From Actinomyces sp. ZJ308 (GTDB lineage: Bacteria; Actinomycetota; Actinomycetes; Actinomycetales; Actinomycetaceae): a stretch of DNA of 64,000 nucleotides. Location: assembly GCF_011752065.1 (NCBI RefSeq), contig NZ_JAAIJY010000001.1, forward strand, positions 62,001 through 126,000, written 5' to 3'. The translations under genes and the position numbers were made by a program. Below the pieces are notes generated by a model. It was not told the DNA's origin, did not search any database, and saw only the letters and a program-made list of their open reading frames with translations. This document shows positions 27,891 through 36,298 of the stretch, in pieces (the stretch's first letter is position 1; every line of letters starts with the position of its first letter).

Positions 27891-29045
27891 GTGATATTAG
27901 ACAGCCAAGCGAGCAAGGGGCGCGCAGCGGACTCACACGGGGTCCGGCAAGACGCCCAGCAGGAGGCTCACGCGGGTGCCCGACGTGTGGAAGGCGAGGC
28001 CGCCGCTGGGGCGGGCCCCGAGGACCGGACCACCGTGGCGGGGCACGAGCACCTGCTTCTGGGGGAGGCCCCCAGTCTCACCCTGAGCGAGATCGCCCAG
28101 CGAGCCGGAACCAGCCTGGAGATGGCGCAGAAGTTCTGGCGCGCCATGGGCTTCGCCGATGTCAAGCCCGATACGGTCCACTTCACTGAGCAGGACGCCG
28201 CCGCGCTGCAGGACACCGTGACGCTGCTCGATGAGACCAGTGACTCCTCCCTGGCCTCGGCCAGCGTGCTCGAGCTCCTGCGGGCCCAGTCCTACACGAT
28301 GGACCGCCTGGTCCTGTGGGAGCTGGAAACCTTCGTCACCGACCTCAGCGAGCGCCTCGGCCTGGACGACACCTCGGCGAGGCTGGTCGCCCTGGACCGC
28401 ATCGACAGTCTCGTGGACCTCCTGTCGCGTCAGCTGGCCTACGTGTGGCGCCGCCACATGGCCTCCATCCTGGGGCGCACCGACGCCGAGGTCTCCGCTC
28501 GGGGGCGCGAGGACACCGGCCCCGACCTCTACCCGCTCATCCGTTCCCTGGGCTTCGTCGACATCGTCTCCTTCACCCAGCGCGCCCAGGGCATGAGCAA
28601 GGCCGCCCTGACCCACATGCTCGAGGACTTCGAGAACACGGCCCGCGACGTCATCACCTCCCGGGGCGCCCGCGTGGTCAAGACGATCGGCGACGCCGTC
28701 ATGTACATCTCCGACGACCTGCTCGTCGCCGCCGACGTCGTCACCGCCCTGGTCGACGAGCTCCAGAAGGGGCCGGACGCCATCCGGGTGAGAGCCAGTC
28801 TCGTCGAGGGGCGGGTCATCTCCCGCTCCGGGGACGTCTTCGGCCCCACCGTCAACCTGGCCTCACGGCTCGTGGACGCGGCCGAGCCCGGTGGGATCCG
28901 TCTGGATGAGTCCACCGCCATGGCCATCCTCCACTCGCCCCAGGCAGGCAGGTACCGCGTGGGGCAGTGCCATGAGGTCGTGGCCAAGGGGCTGGGGCAG
29001 ATCGTGCCCTGGTCGTTGGAGAGGACCTCTCCGACCCGTCCCTGA
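27891..29045 (+). CDS. class III adenylate/guanylate cyclase with N-terminal regulatory domain
   Basis: Makes cyclic AMP (or GMP). The catalytic domain spans about residues 215-370. FVDIVSFT (about 222-229) holds the first metal-binding Asp. Lys264 in VVKTIGDAVMY marks a probable purine-specifying position next to the second metal Asp, and FGPTVNLASRLVDAA supplies the transition-state Asn and Arg. The N-terminal 210 residues carry a helix-turn-helix-like segment (LTLSEIAQRAGTSLEMAQKF) and helices. This is the layout of the mycobacterial Rv1264-type cyclases, whose N-domain regulates by pH. Length 384. No membrane segment. Confidence 0.88.
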   Translation: MILDSQASKGRAADSHGVRQDAQQEAHAGARRVEGEAAAGAGPEDRTTVAGHEHLLLGEAPSLTLSEIAQRAGTSLEMAQKFWRAMGFADVKPDTVHFTEQDAAALQDTVTLLDETSDSSLASASVLELLRAQSYTMDRLVLWELETFVTDLSERLGLDDTSARLVALDRIDSLVDLLSRQLAYVWRRHMASILGRTDAEVSARGREDTGPDLYPLIRSLGFVDIVSFTQRAQGMSKAALTHMLEDFENTARDVITSRGARVVKTIGDAVMYISDDLLVAADVVTALVDELQKGPDAIRVRASLVEGRVISRSGDVFGPTVNLASRLVDAAEPGGIRLDESTAMAILHSPQAGRYRVGQCHEVVAKGLGQIVPWSLERTSPTRP

Positions 29046-29257
29046 GGCGATGGGACGGAGCAGGACTGCCGTTATCATCTCGTTATTATTTGGTCTCGAA
29101 GCTCCTGGGACGTCGCGCCGGGATTGCGGTTTGCCGCCGTATCTCCTGGCAAACATATTCCGCTCGCGGGGGTGCGGCGGGCCCAGTCCCGCGGTACTGG
29201 TCACGGCTCGGTATCTTCTCCGCCCCTGGGACGATGGCGGGTTGTTGCGTCGTCGCC

Positions 29258-29263
29258 TAACAT
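29258..29263 (+). promoter_or_regulatory. -10 element TAACAT for a leaderless response-regulator transcript
   Basis: Hexamer seven bases before the GTG at 29271. An AT-rich patch (29070-29100) lies farther upstream. Confidence 0.55.
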
Positions 29264-29270
29264 CGCGGAT

Positions 29271-29942
29271 GTGACAACTGTTCTGCTCGTCGAAGACGAC
29301 CCCGCTATCTCCGAGCCCCTCGCCCGCGCCTTCGGGCGTGAGGGCTACGCGGTCCTTACTCACGGCACCGGAAAGGGCGCCCTTGAGGAGATCTCGGCCG
29401 CTGACATCATCGTCCTGGACCTGGGACTGCCAGACATCGATGGTCTGGACGTGGCCCGTCAGGTGCGTGCCCAGGGGCTGACGATCCCGATCCTCATGCT
29501 CACCGCTCGCAGCGAGGACTCCGACCTCGTCGTCGGCCTGGACGCCGGGGCCGACGACTACGTCACCAAGCCGTTCCGCCTGGCCGAGCTGCTGGCCCGG
29601 GTGCGGGCGCAGGTCCGCCGCGCCTCGGGGGAGGCCACCGAGGACGAGCTGAGCGCCGGAGAGATCCGGGTCGACGTCGCGGCCCACCGGGCCTTCGTCG
29701 GCTCGCGCGAGCTGCAGCTGACGACCCGTGAGTTCGAGCTGCTGCGCGTCCTCGTACGCGCCGGCGGCGAGGTCGCCTCCGGTGAGGACATCCTCAAGGA
29801 GGTCTGGGGCGAGGACCCCACCGGCAGCCCCCAGACCCTTCAGATGCACGCCACCTGGCTGCGCCGCAAGCTTGGCGATGATGAGGAGCGGCCCACGCTC
29901 CTGCTGGCCCAGGAGGACGGCTACCGGCTGGCCATCGGCTGA
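29271..29942 (+). CDS. OmpR/PhoB-type response regulator
   Basis: Two-component transcription factor. Receiver domain with Glu8-Asp9-Asp10, phospho-acceptor Asp50 (VLDLGLPDIDG) and Lys100 in DDYVTKPF. The C-terminal winged-helix domain includes LQLTTREFELLRVLV and TLQMHATWLRRKLGDD. Length 223. The GTG at 29271 begins exactly at the conserved MTTVLLVEDD; the frame is open upstream only by chance. The cognate kinase follows 83 bases downstream. Confidence 0.94.
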   Translation: MTTVLLVEDDPAISEPLARAFGREGYAVLTHGTGKGALEEISAADIIVLDLGLPDIDGLDVARQVRAQGLTIPILMLTARSEDSDLVVGLDAGADDYVTKPFRLAELLARVRAQVRRASGEATEDELSAGEIRVDVAAHRAFVGSRELQLTTREFELLRVLVRAGGEVASGEDILKEVWGEDPTGSPQTLQMHATWLRRKLGDDEERPTLLLAQEDGYRLAIG

Positions 29943-30025
29943 GCCCGCTGACCGGGACGGCCCCTGGGCGCCGCCGGGCCCTGGAGCCGCCCCGGAGAAC
30001 TGATCGCGTCTGAAGGAGGACGGCC

Positions 30026-31102
30026 ATGCGTCGCTACGCCATGACGATGACCATGGCAGCGGTGTCCGTGGCCATCCTCCTGCTGGGGCTGCCGCTGGGC
30101 GGCGCCTGGATCGCCAGCGCGCTGCGCACCGCCGGAGGCGGGAACCGGGTCACCATCATCGGCACGGTCATCCTCACGGTCCTGGTCCTGACCGTCACTG
30201 CGCTCACGGCGGCCTCCGTCGTCGCCTCCCGGGCGGCCAGGCGCATCTCCGCGCCCCTCATCTACCTGGCGGCCGAGGCCGAGCAGCTCGGCAGCGGCCA
30301 GGTGCGCCCGCGGCTGCGATCCTCGGGGATCGAGGAGATCGACCTGGTCCAGGCCGAGCTCGTGCGCTCGGCGGAGCGGGTGGCCGGGCGCATCGCCGCC
30401 GAGCGCCAGTTCGCCTCCGACGCCTCGCACCAGCTGCGCACGCCGCTGACCAGCCTGTCCCTGCGCCTGGAGGAGATCGAGCTGCTCGCCGGTGAGGAGG
30501 AGGTGCGCGCCGAGGCCCACGCCTGCCTGGAGCAGGTCGAGCGCCTCACCGGCGTCGTCGAGGATCTGCTCAAGGTCTCACGCCGGACCGGTGGCGGAAC
30601 CACCGAGGCGCTCCACCTCAAGGACATCTTCGCCCAGCAGCGAGAGGAGTGGGAGCCCGCCTTCGAGCAGGCCGGGCGCACCATCACCTTCCGCGACGAG
30701 ATCAGGCACCCGGTCCTGGCCACGCCCGGCTCGCTGGCCCAGGTGCTGGCCACCGTCGTCGAGAACTCACTGCGCTACGGGGACGGGACGACCTCGGTGA
30801 GTGTGCGCAGCGCCAACGGCGGACACGCGGTCTTCATCGATATCGCCGACGAGGGCGAAGGGGTGGATGAGGACATCGCCCCGCACGTCTTCGAGCGGCA
30901 CGTCTCCGGCTACGGCTCCACCGGTGTCGGGCTGGCGCTGGCCAAGGACCTCGTCGAGGCCGACGGCGGCCGCATCGAGCTGTCCCAGCGCAAGCCGGCC
31001 GTCTTCTCCATCCTGCTCAACGCGGTCCCCAAGTCCCTGGACCCCAACAACGTCCTGCCACAAGGCGCCCTCGTCTCCGTGGGCCGGCGGCGTCGCATCT
31101 GA
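30026..31102 (+). CDS. sensor histidine kinase, HisKA type
   Basis: Membrane kinase partner of the preceding regulator. Two membrane helices (10-32 and 43-66) enclose almost no extracellular loop, which suggests it senses the membrane or a partner protein. A HAMP-like linker is followed by the HisKA box ERQFASDASHQLRTPL with phospho-acceptor His135. The HATPase_c domain has VVENSLRYG (N box), DEGEGVDED and GYGSTGVGLALAKDLV (G boxes). Length 358. GAAGGAGG precedes the ATG. Confidence 0.93.
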   Translation: MRRYAMTMTMAAVSVAILLLGLPLGGAWIASALRTAGGGNRVTIIGTVILTVLVLTVTALTAASVVASRAARRISAPLIYLAAEAEQLGSGQVRPRLRSSGIEEIDLVQAELVRSAERVAGRIAAERQFASDASHQLRTPLTSLSLRLEEIELLAGEEEVRAEAHACLEQVERLTGVVEDLLKVSRRTGGGTTEALHLKDIFAQQREEWEPAFEQAGRTITFRDEIRHPVLATPGSLAQVLATVVENSLRYGDGTTSVSVRSANGGHAVFIDIADEGEGVDEDIAPHVFERHVSGYGSTGVGLALAKDLVEADGGRIELSQRKPAVFSILLNAVPKSLDPNNVLPQGALVSVGRRRRI

Positions 31103-31121
31103 GCGCCACGAGAACAACGCG

Positions 31122-31187
31122 CGGACGCACCTTAGGGCTTGAGAACTGATGGTGTGGGATCAGTCCGCGAGCTCTATGGTGCGTCCG
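31122..31187. terminator. long imperfect hairpin between convergent genes
   Basis: Outer arms cggacgcacc (31122-31131) and ggtgcgtccg (31178-31187) are exact complements. The inner sequence continues pairing with many G-T pairs down to actgat/atcagt around ggtgtggg. Placed between the plus-strand kinase and minus-strand DedA genes, it fits a bidirectional terminator. Confidence 0.55.
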
Positions 31188-31215
31188 AGGGAGAGGAGCG
31201 GATGGGGAGGCGCGG

Positions 31216-31929
31216 TCAGGACTTCTGACGGCGGGACTTGATGAGCTTCGAGACGGCGGAGATGAGCATCGGCGCCACCGAGACGAAGACGATGAGCAGG
31301 ATCATCGCGTCGATGTTCTCCCGGATCCAGTCGAAGGAGCCCAGGAAGTAGCCCAACCAGGTGATCCCGAAGGCCCAGAAGGTGGCGCCCAGGACGTTGA
31401 AGGTGATGAAGTGGCGGTAGTGCATCTTCCCCACGCCGGCGATGACCGGGGTGAAGGTGCGCACGATCGGCACGAACTGGGCCAGAGTGACGGCCTTGCC
31501 TCCATGGCGCTCGAAGAAGTCGGAGGTGCGGTCCACGTACTCCTGCTTGAACAGGCGCGAGTCGGGCTTGTTGAAGATTGCGGGGCCGGCCTTGCGGCCA
31601 ATGAGGTAGCCGGTCTGGTTGCCGGCAATGGCGGCCAGCCACACCAGGGGCGCCGCCACCCAGATGTGCACGCCGACGGCACCGGTCCCTACGAACATCC
31701 CCAGAGTGAAGAGCAGGGAGTCGCCGGGCAGGAAGAAACCGACGAGCAGGCCGGTCTCGGCGAAGATGACGAGCATGACGCCGACGATGGCCCAGGGGCC
31801 GAACCACTCGACGATCGTTGTAATGAGGTTGGCGGCGTCGAGCCACTTAGGGCCGAGCATCGGGGCGTGGGCGGCGGGGAGGGCGGCGGGCAGATTCAGT
31901 GCCGGGGCCAAGGCGGTCAGGGCAGTCAC
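31216..31929 (-). CDS. DedA/SNARE-associated family membrane protein
   Basis: Polytopic membrane protein of the DedA family, linked to lipid-carrier (undecaprenyl phosphate or phosphatidylethanolamine) translocation in other bacteria. Seen: FAETGLLVGFFLPGDSLLF, the basic GNQTGYLIGRKAG, then FVPIVRTFTPVIAGVGKM with the conserved Arg/Pro. About five hydrophobic segments; 237 residues. GTG start at 31929 with TAGCCT six bases upstream. Possible relevance to the glycan locus through carrier-lipid recycling is inference. Confidence 0.92.
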   Translation of the reverse strand: MTALTALAPALNLPAALPAAHAPMLGPKWLDAANLITTIVEWFGPWAIVGVMLVIFAETGLLVGFFLPGDSLLFTLGMFVGTGAVGVHIWVAAPLVWLAAIAGNQTGYLIGRKAGPAIFNKPDSRLFKQEYVDRTSDFFERHGGKAVTLAQFVPIVRTFTPVIAGVGKMHYRHFITFNVLGATFWAFGITWLGYFLGSFDWIRENIDAMILLIVFVSVAPMLISAVSKLIKSRRQKS

Positions 31930-31935
31930 CGTGCA

Positions 31936-31941
31936 AGGCTA
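31936..31941 (-). promoter_or_regulatory. -10 element TAGCCT for leaderless dedA
   Basis: Minus-strand hexamer six bases before the GTG at 31929. Confidence 0.55.
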
Positions 31942-32056
31942 AGCGGTGTCCGCGTGGCCGTGCCGTGAGAGTGGTCCCCTCCGGGCTGTGGAATCGGGCA
32001 CCCTCGGTCGGTATGTCAGAGCGCTCCGGTCCGCGTCGGTCCGGCCCAGGTTCGGC

Positions 32057-32638
32057 TCAGGGGCGAACCGCGGCCGGGACCTGGGGGTCGACGTCGTCAT
32101 CGACCCGCTCAGGGATGTCACTGCGGGCGCCGGAGCCGTCGGTGTCATCGGCGACGTGGGGGCCTTCGTCGTCGGCGCCGCGGTCCTTGTGGCCGGTGAA
32201 GACGATGTAGTGGTAGAAGACGAAGCGGAAGGCGGTTCCCAACCCGAAGCCGACGACGTAGGCCGCGATGTTGTCCGCCAAGGGCGAGGTCAGCCCCAGC
32301 ACGTGGTGGGTGAAGAGCAGGCAGAACTGGGTGATGGCGATTCCACCCAGGTTGGCCAGGACGAACAGGGTGGCCTCGCGGGCGACGTTCTTCTGGGTAC
32401 GGCCCCGGTAGGTCCAGTAGCGGTTCGCCAGCCAGGAGAAGACGGTCGCGATCGAGGAGGCCAGGAGCTGGGCGGAGTTCGGGTGGCCGGAGAGGAACCC
32501 TACGGGACCGTGCTGGAACAGGTTGAACAGGCCGACGTCGATCACGTAGGCAAGAGCGCCCACCATGCCGAACTGCATGAACTCCTTGATGATGGCGATG
32601 AGCCGCTGCGTCAAGGAGCTGCTGGAGGAACGCGTCAT
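32057..32638 (-). CDS. GtrA family membrane protein
   Basis: Four-helix GtrA-like protein, a family associated with moving or presenting lipid-linked sugars such as bactoprenol-linked glucose. The core runs from FMQFGMVGALAYVIDVGLFN through FSWLANRYWTY and ends in FRFVFYHYIVF. A hydrophilic Asp/Pro-rich tail of about 35 residues follows. Start ATG at 32638 is preferred over 32647 because a TAGGAT -10 box covers the upstream ATG and lies seven bases before 32638. Product 193 residues. Confidence 0.87.
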   Translation of the reverse strand: MTRSSSSSLTQRLIAIIKEFMQFGMVGALAYVIDVGLFNLFQHGPVGFLSGHPNSAQLLASSIATVFSWLANRYWTYRGRTQKNVAREATLFVLANLGGIAITQFCLLFTHHVLGLTSPLADNIAAYVVGFGLGTAFRFVFYHYIVFTGHKDRGADDEGPHVADDTDGSGARSDIPERVDDDVDPQVPAAVRP

Positions 32639-32645
32639 GATCGGC

Positions 32646-32651
32646 ATCCTA
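32646..32651 (-). promoter_or_regulatory. -10 element TAGGAT for leaderless gtrA-like gene
   Basis: Minus-strand hexamer seven bases before the ATG at 32638. It overlaps the upstream in-frame ATG and so argues against using that one. Confidence 0.55.
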
Positions 32652-32687
32652 TGCCGGTCTCTGTCAGGTCATGCAAGCCGAGACCGG

Positions 32688-34001
32688 TCACGGCACCCAC
32701 TGAATGCTGATGCTGCCGAAGTCCCAGACCCAGGAGACCCACACCAGCTGGCCGACGACGCAGGCGGCCAGGAGCGCCAGCCGCCGACGGGTGGTGCCCG
32801 CTGTGGCGGCCAGCGCCCAGCCCGCCGGAGCCAGGGGCAGCAGCAGGCGCAGCACCGACGTCGTCGGGTCGAAGAAGGCCAGCAGGTAGAGCAGGTATCC
32901 CAGGCACCAGAACCAGGCCGCCGGCCCCAGGGCGCGCAGGCTCGGGGCGCTCAGCACCAGGCCCACGGCGACCAGCACGACGGCGAGCAGGACCGGCCCC
33001 AGGTGCGGGCCAACCCAGTCGCCCAGTCGGGTCAGCCACGGGGCGAAGGGAGCCAGGTCGGCGCCGCGCCAGGAGGTCTCAGTGGCCGTGTAGGCGTCCT
33101 GCCTGCCCGTGGTCAGCCAGGCGATCGCCGGCCAGGTCAGGGCCGCCGCGCAGGTGACCAGCGCCAGCGTCAGCAGCCGCCAGCGCCCGCTCGCACTGAG
33201 AGGATCGCGCCCCGGCAGGAGGCGGGAGAACCAGGCGGTCGGGAGCCATCCTCGGGCGCAGGCCACCTCCCAGGCCCACCACAGGCCCAGCGCAGCGCCC
33301 AGGGGCACGCCGACGGGGCGGGCGAAGCAGGCCGCCAGCGCCAGGGGGATCGCCGTGAGCGCCCGCCCGCGACTCGCCAGCCACAGCGTCAGCCCCACCA
33401 GTACCAGCCCCAGGGACTCGGCGTAGGGGACCTGGAGGACCGCCGCGCACGGTGAGGACCAGACCAGGGCCACCGCCCACAGGGAGCTGCGACGCCCCGC
33501 CAGCGGCGAGAGCCAGCGGTCCATGACAAGGGCCGCGCCCGCCGAGGCCAGGATCGACACGATTGCCGCGCGCACGTAGAAGGACCAGCCTGTCCAGGCC
33601 AGCAGCGAGGCCAGACCGCTCAGCAGCGGCATGAAGGCCCAGGCGTTCTGTACGACCCGCCCGTCGGCGCCGACCGGCAACCGGTCGGGGTATCCCTCCT
33701 CGACGATCCGGTTGTACCAGCCGGCGTCCCAGAAGCTCATGTGCTCCTGCCAGGACGGCGCGGCACCGCCCCACGGGGTGGCCGGTGTGTCCTGGGCGCC
33801 CAGCCGCAGGATGAGGAAGGTCAGGGTGCTCGCCGCGGCCCAGACCGCCAGGACCTGGACAGGGCGGGGCAGGCGCGAGAACGCCGAGAACGCGCTGTGC
33901 GACGACGGCGATGACGGCGATGACGGCGAGAACGGTTGTGGAGCGGTGCTCGGGAGGGGGGCCTGCTGGGGAGCCGAGGAGTCTGAGGCGGGTGGAGTCA
34001 C
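32688..34001 (-). CDS. GT-C type membrane glycosyltransferase (mannosyltransferase-like)
   Basis: Polyprenyl-phosphate-sugar-dependent membrane glycosyltransferase of the PIG-V/GT-C kind. After a Ser/Pro-rich N-terminus (a nine-base repeat encodes SPSSPSSPSS) comes the first membrane helix. The luminal motif MSFWDAGWYNRIVEEGYP follows, with the catalytic-type Asp typical of GT-C enzymes. About ten more hydrophobic helices follow; 437 residues. The open frame runs further upstream antisense to purK, but the GTG at 34001 has TAGGCT seven bases before it. Acceptor and sugar are not readable. Confidence 0.82.
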   Translation of the reverse strand: MTPPASDSSAPQQAPLPSTAPQPFSPSSPSSPSSHSAFSAFSRLPRPVQVLAVWAAASTLTFLILRLGAQDTPATPWGGAAPSWQEHMSFWDAGWYNRIVEEGYPDRLPVGADGRVVQNAWAFMPLLSGLASLLAWTGWSFYVRAAIVSILASAGAALVMDRWLSPLAGRRSSLWAVALVWSSPCAAVLQVPYAESLGLVLVGLTLWLASRGRALTAIPLALAACFARPVGVPLGAALGLWWAWEVACARGWLPTAWFSRLLPGRDPLSASGRWRLLTLALVTCAAALTWPAIAWLTTGRQDAYTATETSWRGADLAPFAPWLTRLGDWVGPHLGPVLLAVVLVAVGLVLSAPSLRALGPAAWFWCLGYLLYLLAFFDPTTSVLRLLLPLAPAGWALAATAGTTRRRLALLAACVVGQLVWVSWVWDFGSISIQWVP

Positions 34002-34008
34002 GGCCTCC

Positions 34009-34014
34009 AGCCTA
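34009..34014 (-). promoter_or_regulatory. -10 element TAGGCT for the GT-C gene
   Basis: Minus-strand hexamer seven bases before the GTG at 34001. It settles the start inside a frame that is open for over 1.4 kb upstream. Confidence 0.55.
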
Positions 34015-34057
34015 CGGTCTCGCGCCCCGCCTGCGATGAGGGCGGGCGGCGGGCGGG

Positions 34058-34063
34058 TAGCCT
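34058..34063 (+). promoter_or_regulatory. -10 element TAGCCT for leaderless purK
   Basis: Hexamer seven bases before the GTG at 34071. Confidence 0.55.
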
Positions 34064-34070
34064 TGGAGAC

Positions 34071-35366
34071 GTGAGCGCACCCATTGTTGCCGTGATCGGA
34101 GGCGGCCAGCTGGCCCGCATGATGCAGGAGGAGGCCAGCGCCCTGGGCATCCACCTGAGGGCCCTGGTGGAGGCCGCTGACGGCTCCACCGGTCAGGTGA
34201 CCCCTGACGCCCCCGTCGGGGCTGCCGACGATGAGGCGGCCGTGCGCGCCGTCGTCACCGGTGACGGTACCGAGACGCCCGGTGGCGGGCCGGCCGCGGT
34301 TGTCACCTTCGAGCACGAGCATCAGGACGCCGCCCTTCTGGAGCGTCTTCAGAGCGAGGGCGTCAGCGTCCAGCCCACGCCTCAGGCCCTCGAGCTGGCC
34401 CGAGACAAGCTGGCCATGCGCCGGGCCATGAGCGAGGCCGGGCTTCCTCAGCCCGCCTGGGTCGAGGTCGGCGGGCCGCAGCAGGAGACCGTCGAGCAGA
34501 TGGCCGACGCCGTGGAGGCCTTCGCCGGCGAGCACGGCTGGCCCGTGGTGCTCAAGACACCGCGCGGCGGCTACGACGGCCACGGTGTCCTGCTCGTGCG
34601 CAGCGCCGAGTCCCTGCACGAGGGGGAGGCGGCCGCGTGGATCGCCTCGGTGGCCCGGGCACGCGCCGGTCGGACTGACGGTCAGGGGGCCGGCGGGGGA
34701 GGCAGTCTCGGCGGGGCCGCGGTGACCAGCCTCCTGGTGGAGCAGGCCGTCCCGTTCACCCGGGAGCTGGCCGTTCTGCTGGCGCGCAGCCCCAGTGGGC
34801 GGGTCGCGGTGTGGCCGGTGGCCCAGACGGTCCAGGAGGACGGCATGTGCGCCGAGGTCCTGGCTCCGGCGCCGGGGCTCGACTCGGTCGCCGTCGAGGA
34901 GGCCGAGCTCATCGGCCGGGCGGTGGCGGAGCGCGCCGGGGTGACCGGGGTGCTCGCCGTCGAGCTCTTCGCCGTCGAGACCTTCGGGGAGCCCACGCGG
35001 CTGTACGTCAACGAGCTGGCGATGCGCCCGCACAACTCCGGCCACTGGACCCAGGACGGCGCCGTCACCAGCCAGTTCGCCCAGCACCTGCGGGCGGTGC
35101 TCGACCTGCCGCTGGGCGCCACCGATGCGACGGCGCCCACCACCGTCATGGTCAACCTCATCGGTGGCCGGCACGAGCCCGGCGCCGACGCCCTGGCCCG
35201 GGCCATGGCCGCCCAGCCGGACGCGCGGATCCACCTCTACGGCAAGCAGTGGCGACCCGGGCGCAAGCTCGGGCACGTCACCATGACGGTCGGTCCCGAT
35301 CAGGAGGTCGCCGACGTCGTCGAGCAGGCGCGCGGCGTCGTCGCCATCCTGCGCGGGGACGCCTGA
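34071..35366 (+). CDS. purK: N5-carboxyaminoimidazole ribonucleotide synthase
   Basis: ATP-grasp enzyme that carboxylates aminoimidazole ribonucleotide with bicarbonate in purine synthesis. N-terminal nucleotide-fold [18 protein letters not shown] is diagnostic. Further family marks are [23 protein letters not shown] and [12 protein letters not shown], with the metal site ending in [17 protein letters not shown]. Length 431, slightly longer than usual because of a Gly/Ala-rich loop in the middle. GTG start. purE, the next enzyme, follows after 43 bases. Confidence 0.96.
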   Translation: MSAPIVAVIGGGQLARMMQEEASALGIHLRALVEAADGSTGQVTPDAPVGAADDEAAVRAVVTGDGTETPGGGPAAVVTFEHEHQDAALLERLQSEGVSVQPTPQALELARDKLAMRRAMSEAGLPQPAWVEVGGPQQETVEQMADAVEAFAGEHGWPVVLKTPRGGYDGHGVLLVRSAESLHEGEAAAWIASVARARAGRTDGQGAGGGGSLGGAAVTSLLVEQAVPFTRELAVLLARSPSGRVAVWPVAQTVQEDGMCAEVLAPAPGLDSVAVEEAELIGRAVAERAGVTGVLAVELFAVETFGEPTRLYVNELAMRPHNSGHWTQDGAVTSQFAQHLRAVLDLPLGATDATAPTTVMVNLIGGRHEPGADALARAMAAQPDARIHLYGKQWRPGRKLGHVTMTVGPDQEVADVVEQARGVVAILRGDA

Positions 35367-35409
35367 GTCGGACGCACCAGCACACAGCATCGGGAGACAG
35401 GAGAGAATC

Positions 35410-35952
35410 ATGAGCGAGGGCAGCGCAATGAAGGCAGGTACGACCCGGCCGGCGGTCGGCATCGTCATGGGCTCGGACTCGGACTGGCCGGTCATGGGCG
35501 CCGCCGCCGAGGTGCTCGACGAGTTCGGCGTGGCCTATGAGGCCGACGTCGTCTCCGCCCACCGCATGCCCACCGAGATGATCGACTACGGGCGCGCCGC
35601 CGCTGGGCGGGGGCTACGGGTCATCATCGCCGGCGCCGGGGGAGCGGCGCACCTGCCCGGGATGCTGGCGGCCGTCACCGAGCTGCCCGTCATCGGGGTC
35701 CCGGTGCCGCTGAAGTACCTCGACGGGATGGACTCCCTGCTTTCCATCGTGCAGATGCCGGCCGGGGTGCCGGTGGCCACCGTCTCCATCGGCGGGGCGC
35801 GCAACGCCGGGCTGCTGGCGGTGCGGATCCTCGCCTCCGGCCAGGGGGAGGAGGCCTCCCGCCTGGCCGCCGCGATGCGCGACTTCCAGAAGGACCTGGG
35901 TGAGGTGGCCCATGCCAAGGGCGCCGCTCTGCGCGAGCGCCTGCAGAGTTGA
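35410..35952 (+). CDS. purE: N5-carboxyaminoimidazole ribonucleotide mutase
   Basis: Class I PurE, which moves the carboxyl group from N5 to C4 of aminoimidazole ribonucleotide. The phosphate-binding GSDSDWPVM, the catalytic SAHRMP and the loop [12 protein letters not shown] are all present. Length 180. ATG preceded by ACAGGAGAG. Forms a purK-purE operon. Confidence 0.97.
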   Translation: MSEGSAMKAGTTRPAVGIVMGSDSDWPVMGAAAEVLDEFGVAYEADVVSAHRMPTEMIDYGRAAAGRGLRVIIAGAGGAAHLPGMLAAVTELPVIGVPVPLKYLDGMDSLLSIVQMPAGVPVATVSIGGARNAGLLAVRILASGQGEEASRLAAAMRDFQKDLGEVAHAKGAALRERLQS

Positions 35953-36032
35953 TGATCAACCGACCGCGCGAAGGAGTGTCCGGCTGCATGGTTGCCGTAT
36001 TCCTCGGTCTGCGGTGAGCGCGTCAGTCCTTC

Positions 36033-36156
36033 GGTGTCCACAGAAATGACATTGGAAGGATCCCGGCGCGCGAGGGGCGGGAAGATCGTTGGAATCGCGC
36101 CGATCCGCCGGATCGATTCTGTGGGCTGGGGGTCCAATGTCATTCCTGTGGACACC
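36033..36156. repeat. 124-bp element with 24-bp terminal inverted repeats
   Basis: Left arm 36033-36056 (ggtgtccacagaaatgac...) and right arm 36133-36156 are reverse complements with one mismatch in 24. The 76-base middle contains smaller nested palindromes (gaatcg/cgattc and gatccgccggatc). No target-site duplication is evident. It could be a non-autonomous mobile repeat (MITE or REP-like), a large transcription-terminating structure, or a protein-binding element. Confidence 0.85.
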
Positions 36157-36286
36157 CCGGCGACGTGACGCGGGCCTCCTGTGGTTCCAGTGTGCACGGG
36201 TTTACAGGAGTGCGGGGGCCGTGCGAGGAGCTCGCGGACGCGTTGATCTCAAAGTTCGTTTCTGTTCGGTTCTGGGTGATCGTGTG

Positions 36287-36292
36287 TAGACT
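36287..36292 (+). promoter_or_regulatory. -10 element TAGACT for leaderless galE
   Basis: Hexamer six bases before the ATG at 36299. Confidence 0.6.
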
Positions 36293-36298
36293 GGCGGC

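Larger units (their letters stand above)
35953..36298. other. 346-bp intergenic region between purE and galE
   Basis: No gene. Its centre is occupied by a 124-bp element bounded by 24-base inverted repeats (36033-36156). A TAGACT promoter box for galE lies at the right end. A long minus-strand open frame here (35586-36197) is antisense to purE and has no protein-like features. Confidence 0.7.

Noticed and set aside
36033-36156. CRISPR array or phage attachment site at the inverted repeats
   Set aside because: Only one inverted pair, no spaced direct repeats, and no tRNA or integrase nearby.
35586-36197. 203-codon minus-strand frame over purE and the intergenic region
   Set aside because: Antisense to purE, runs through the inverted-repeat element and has no protein-like pattern.
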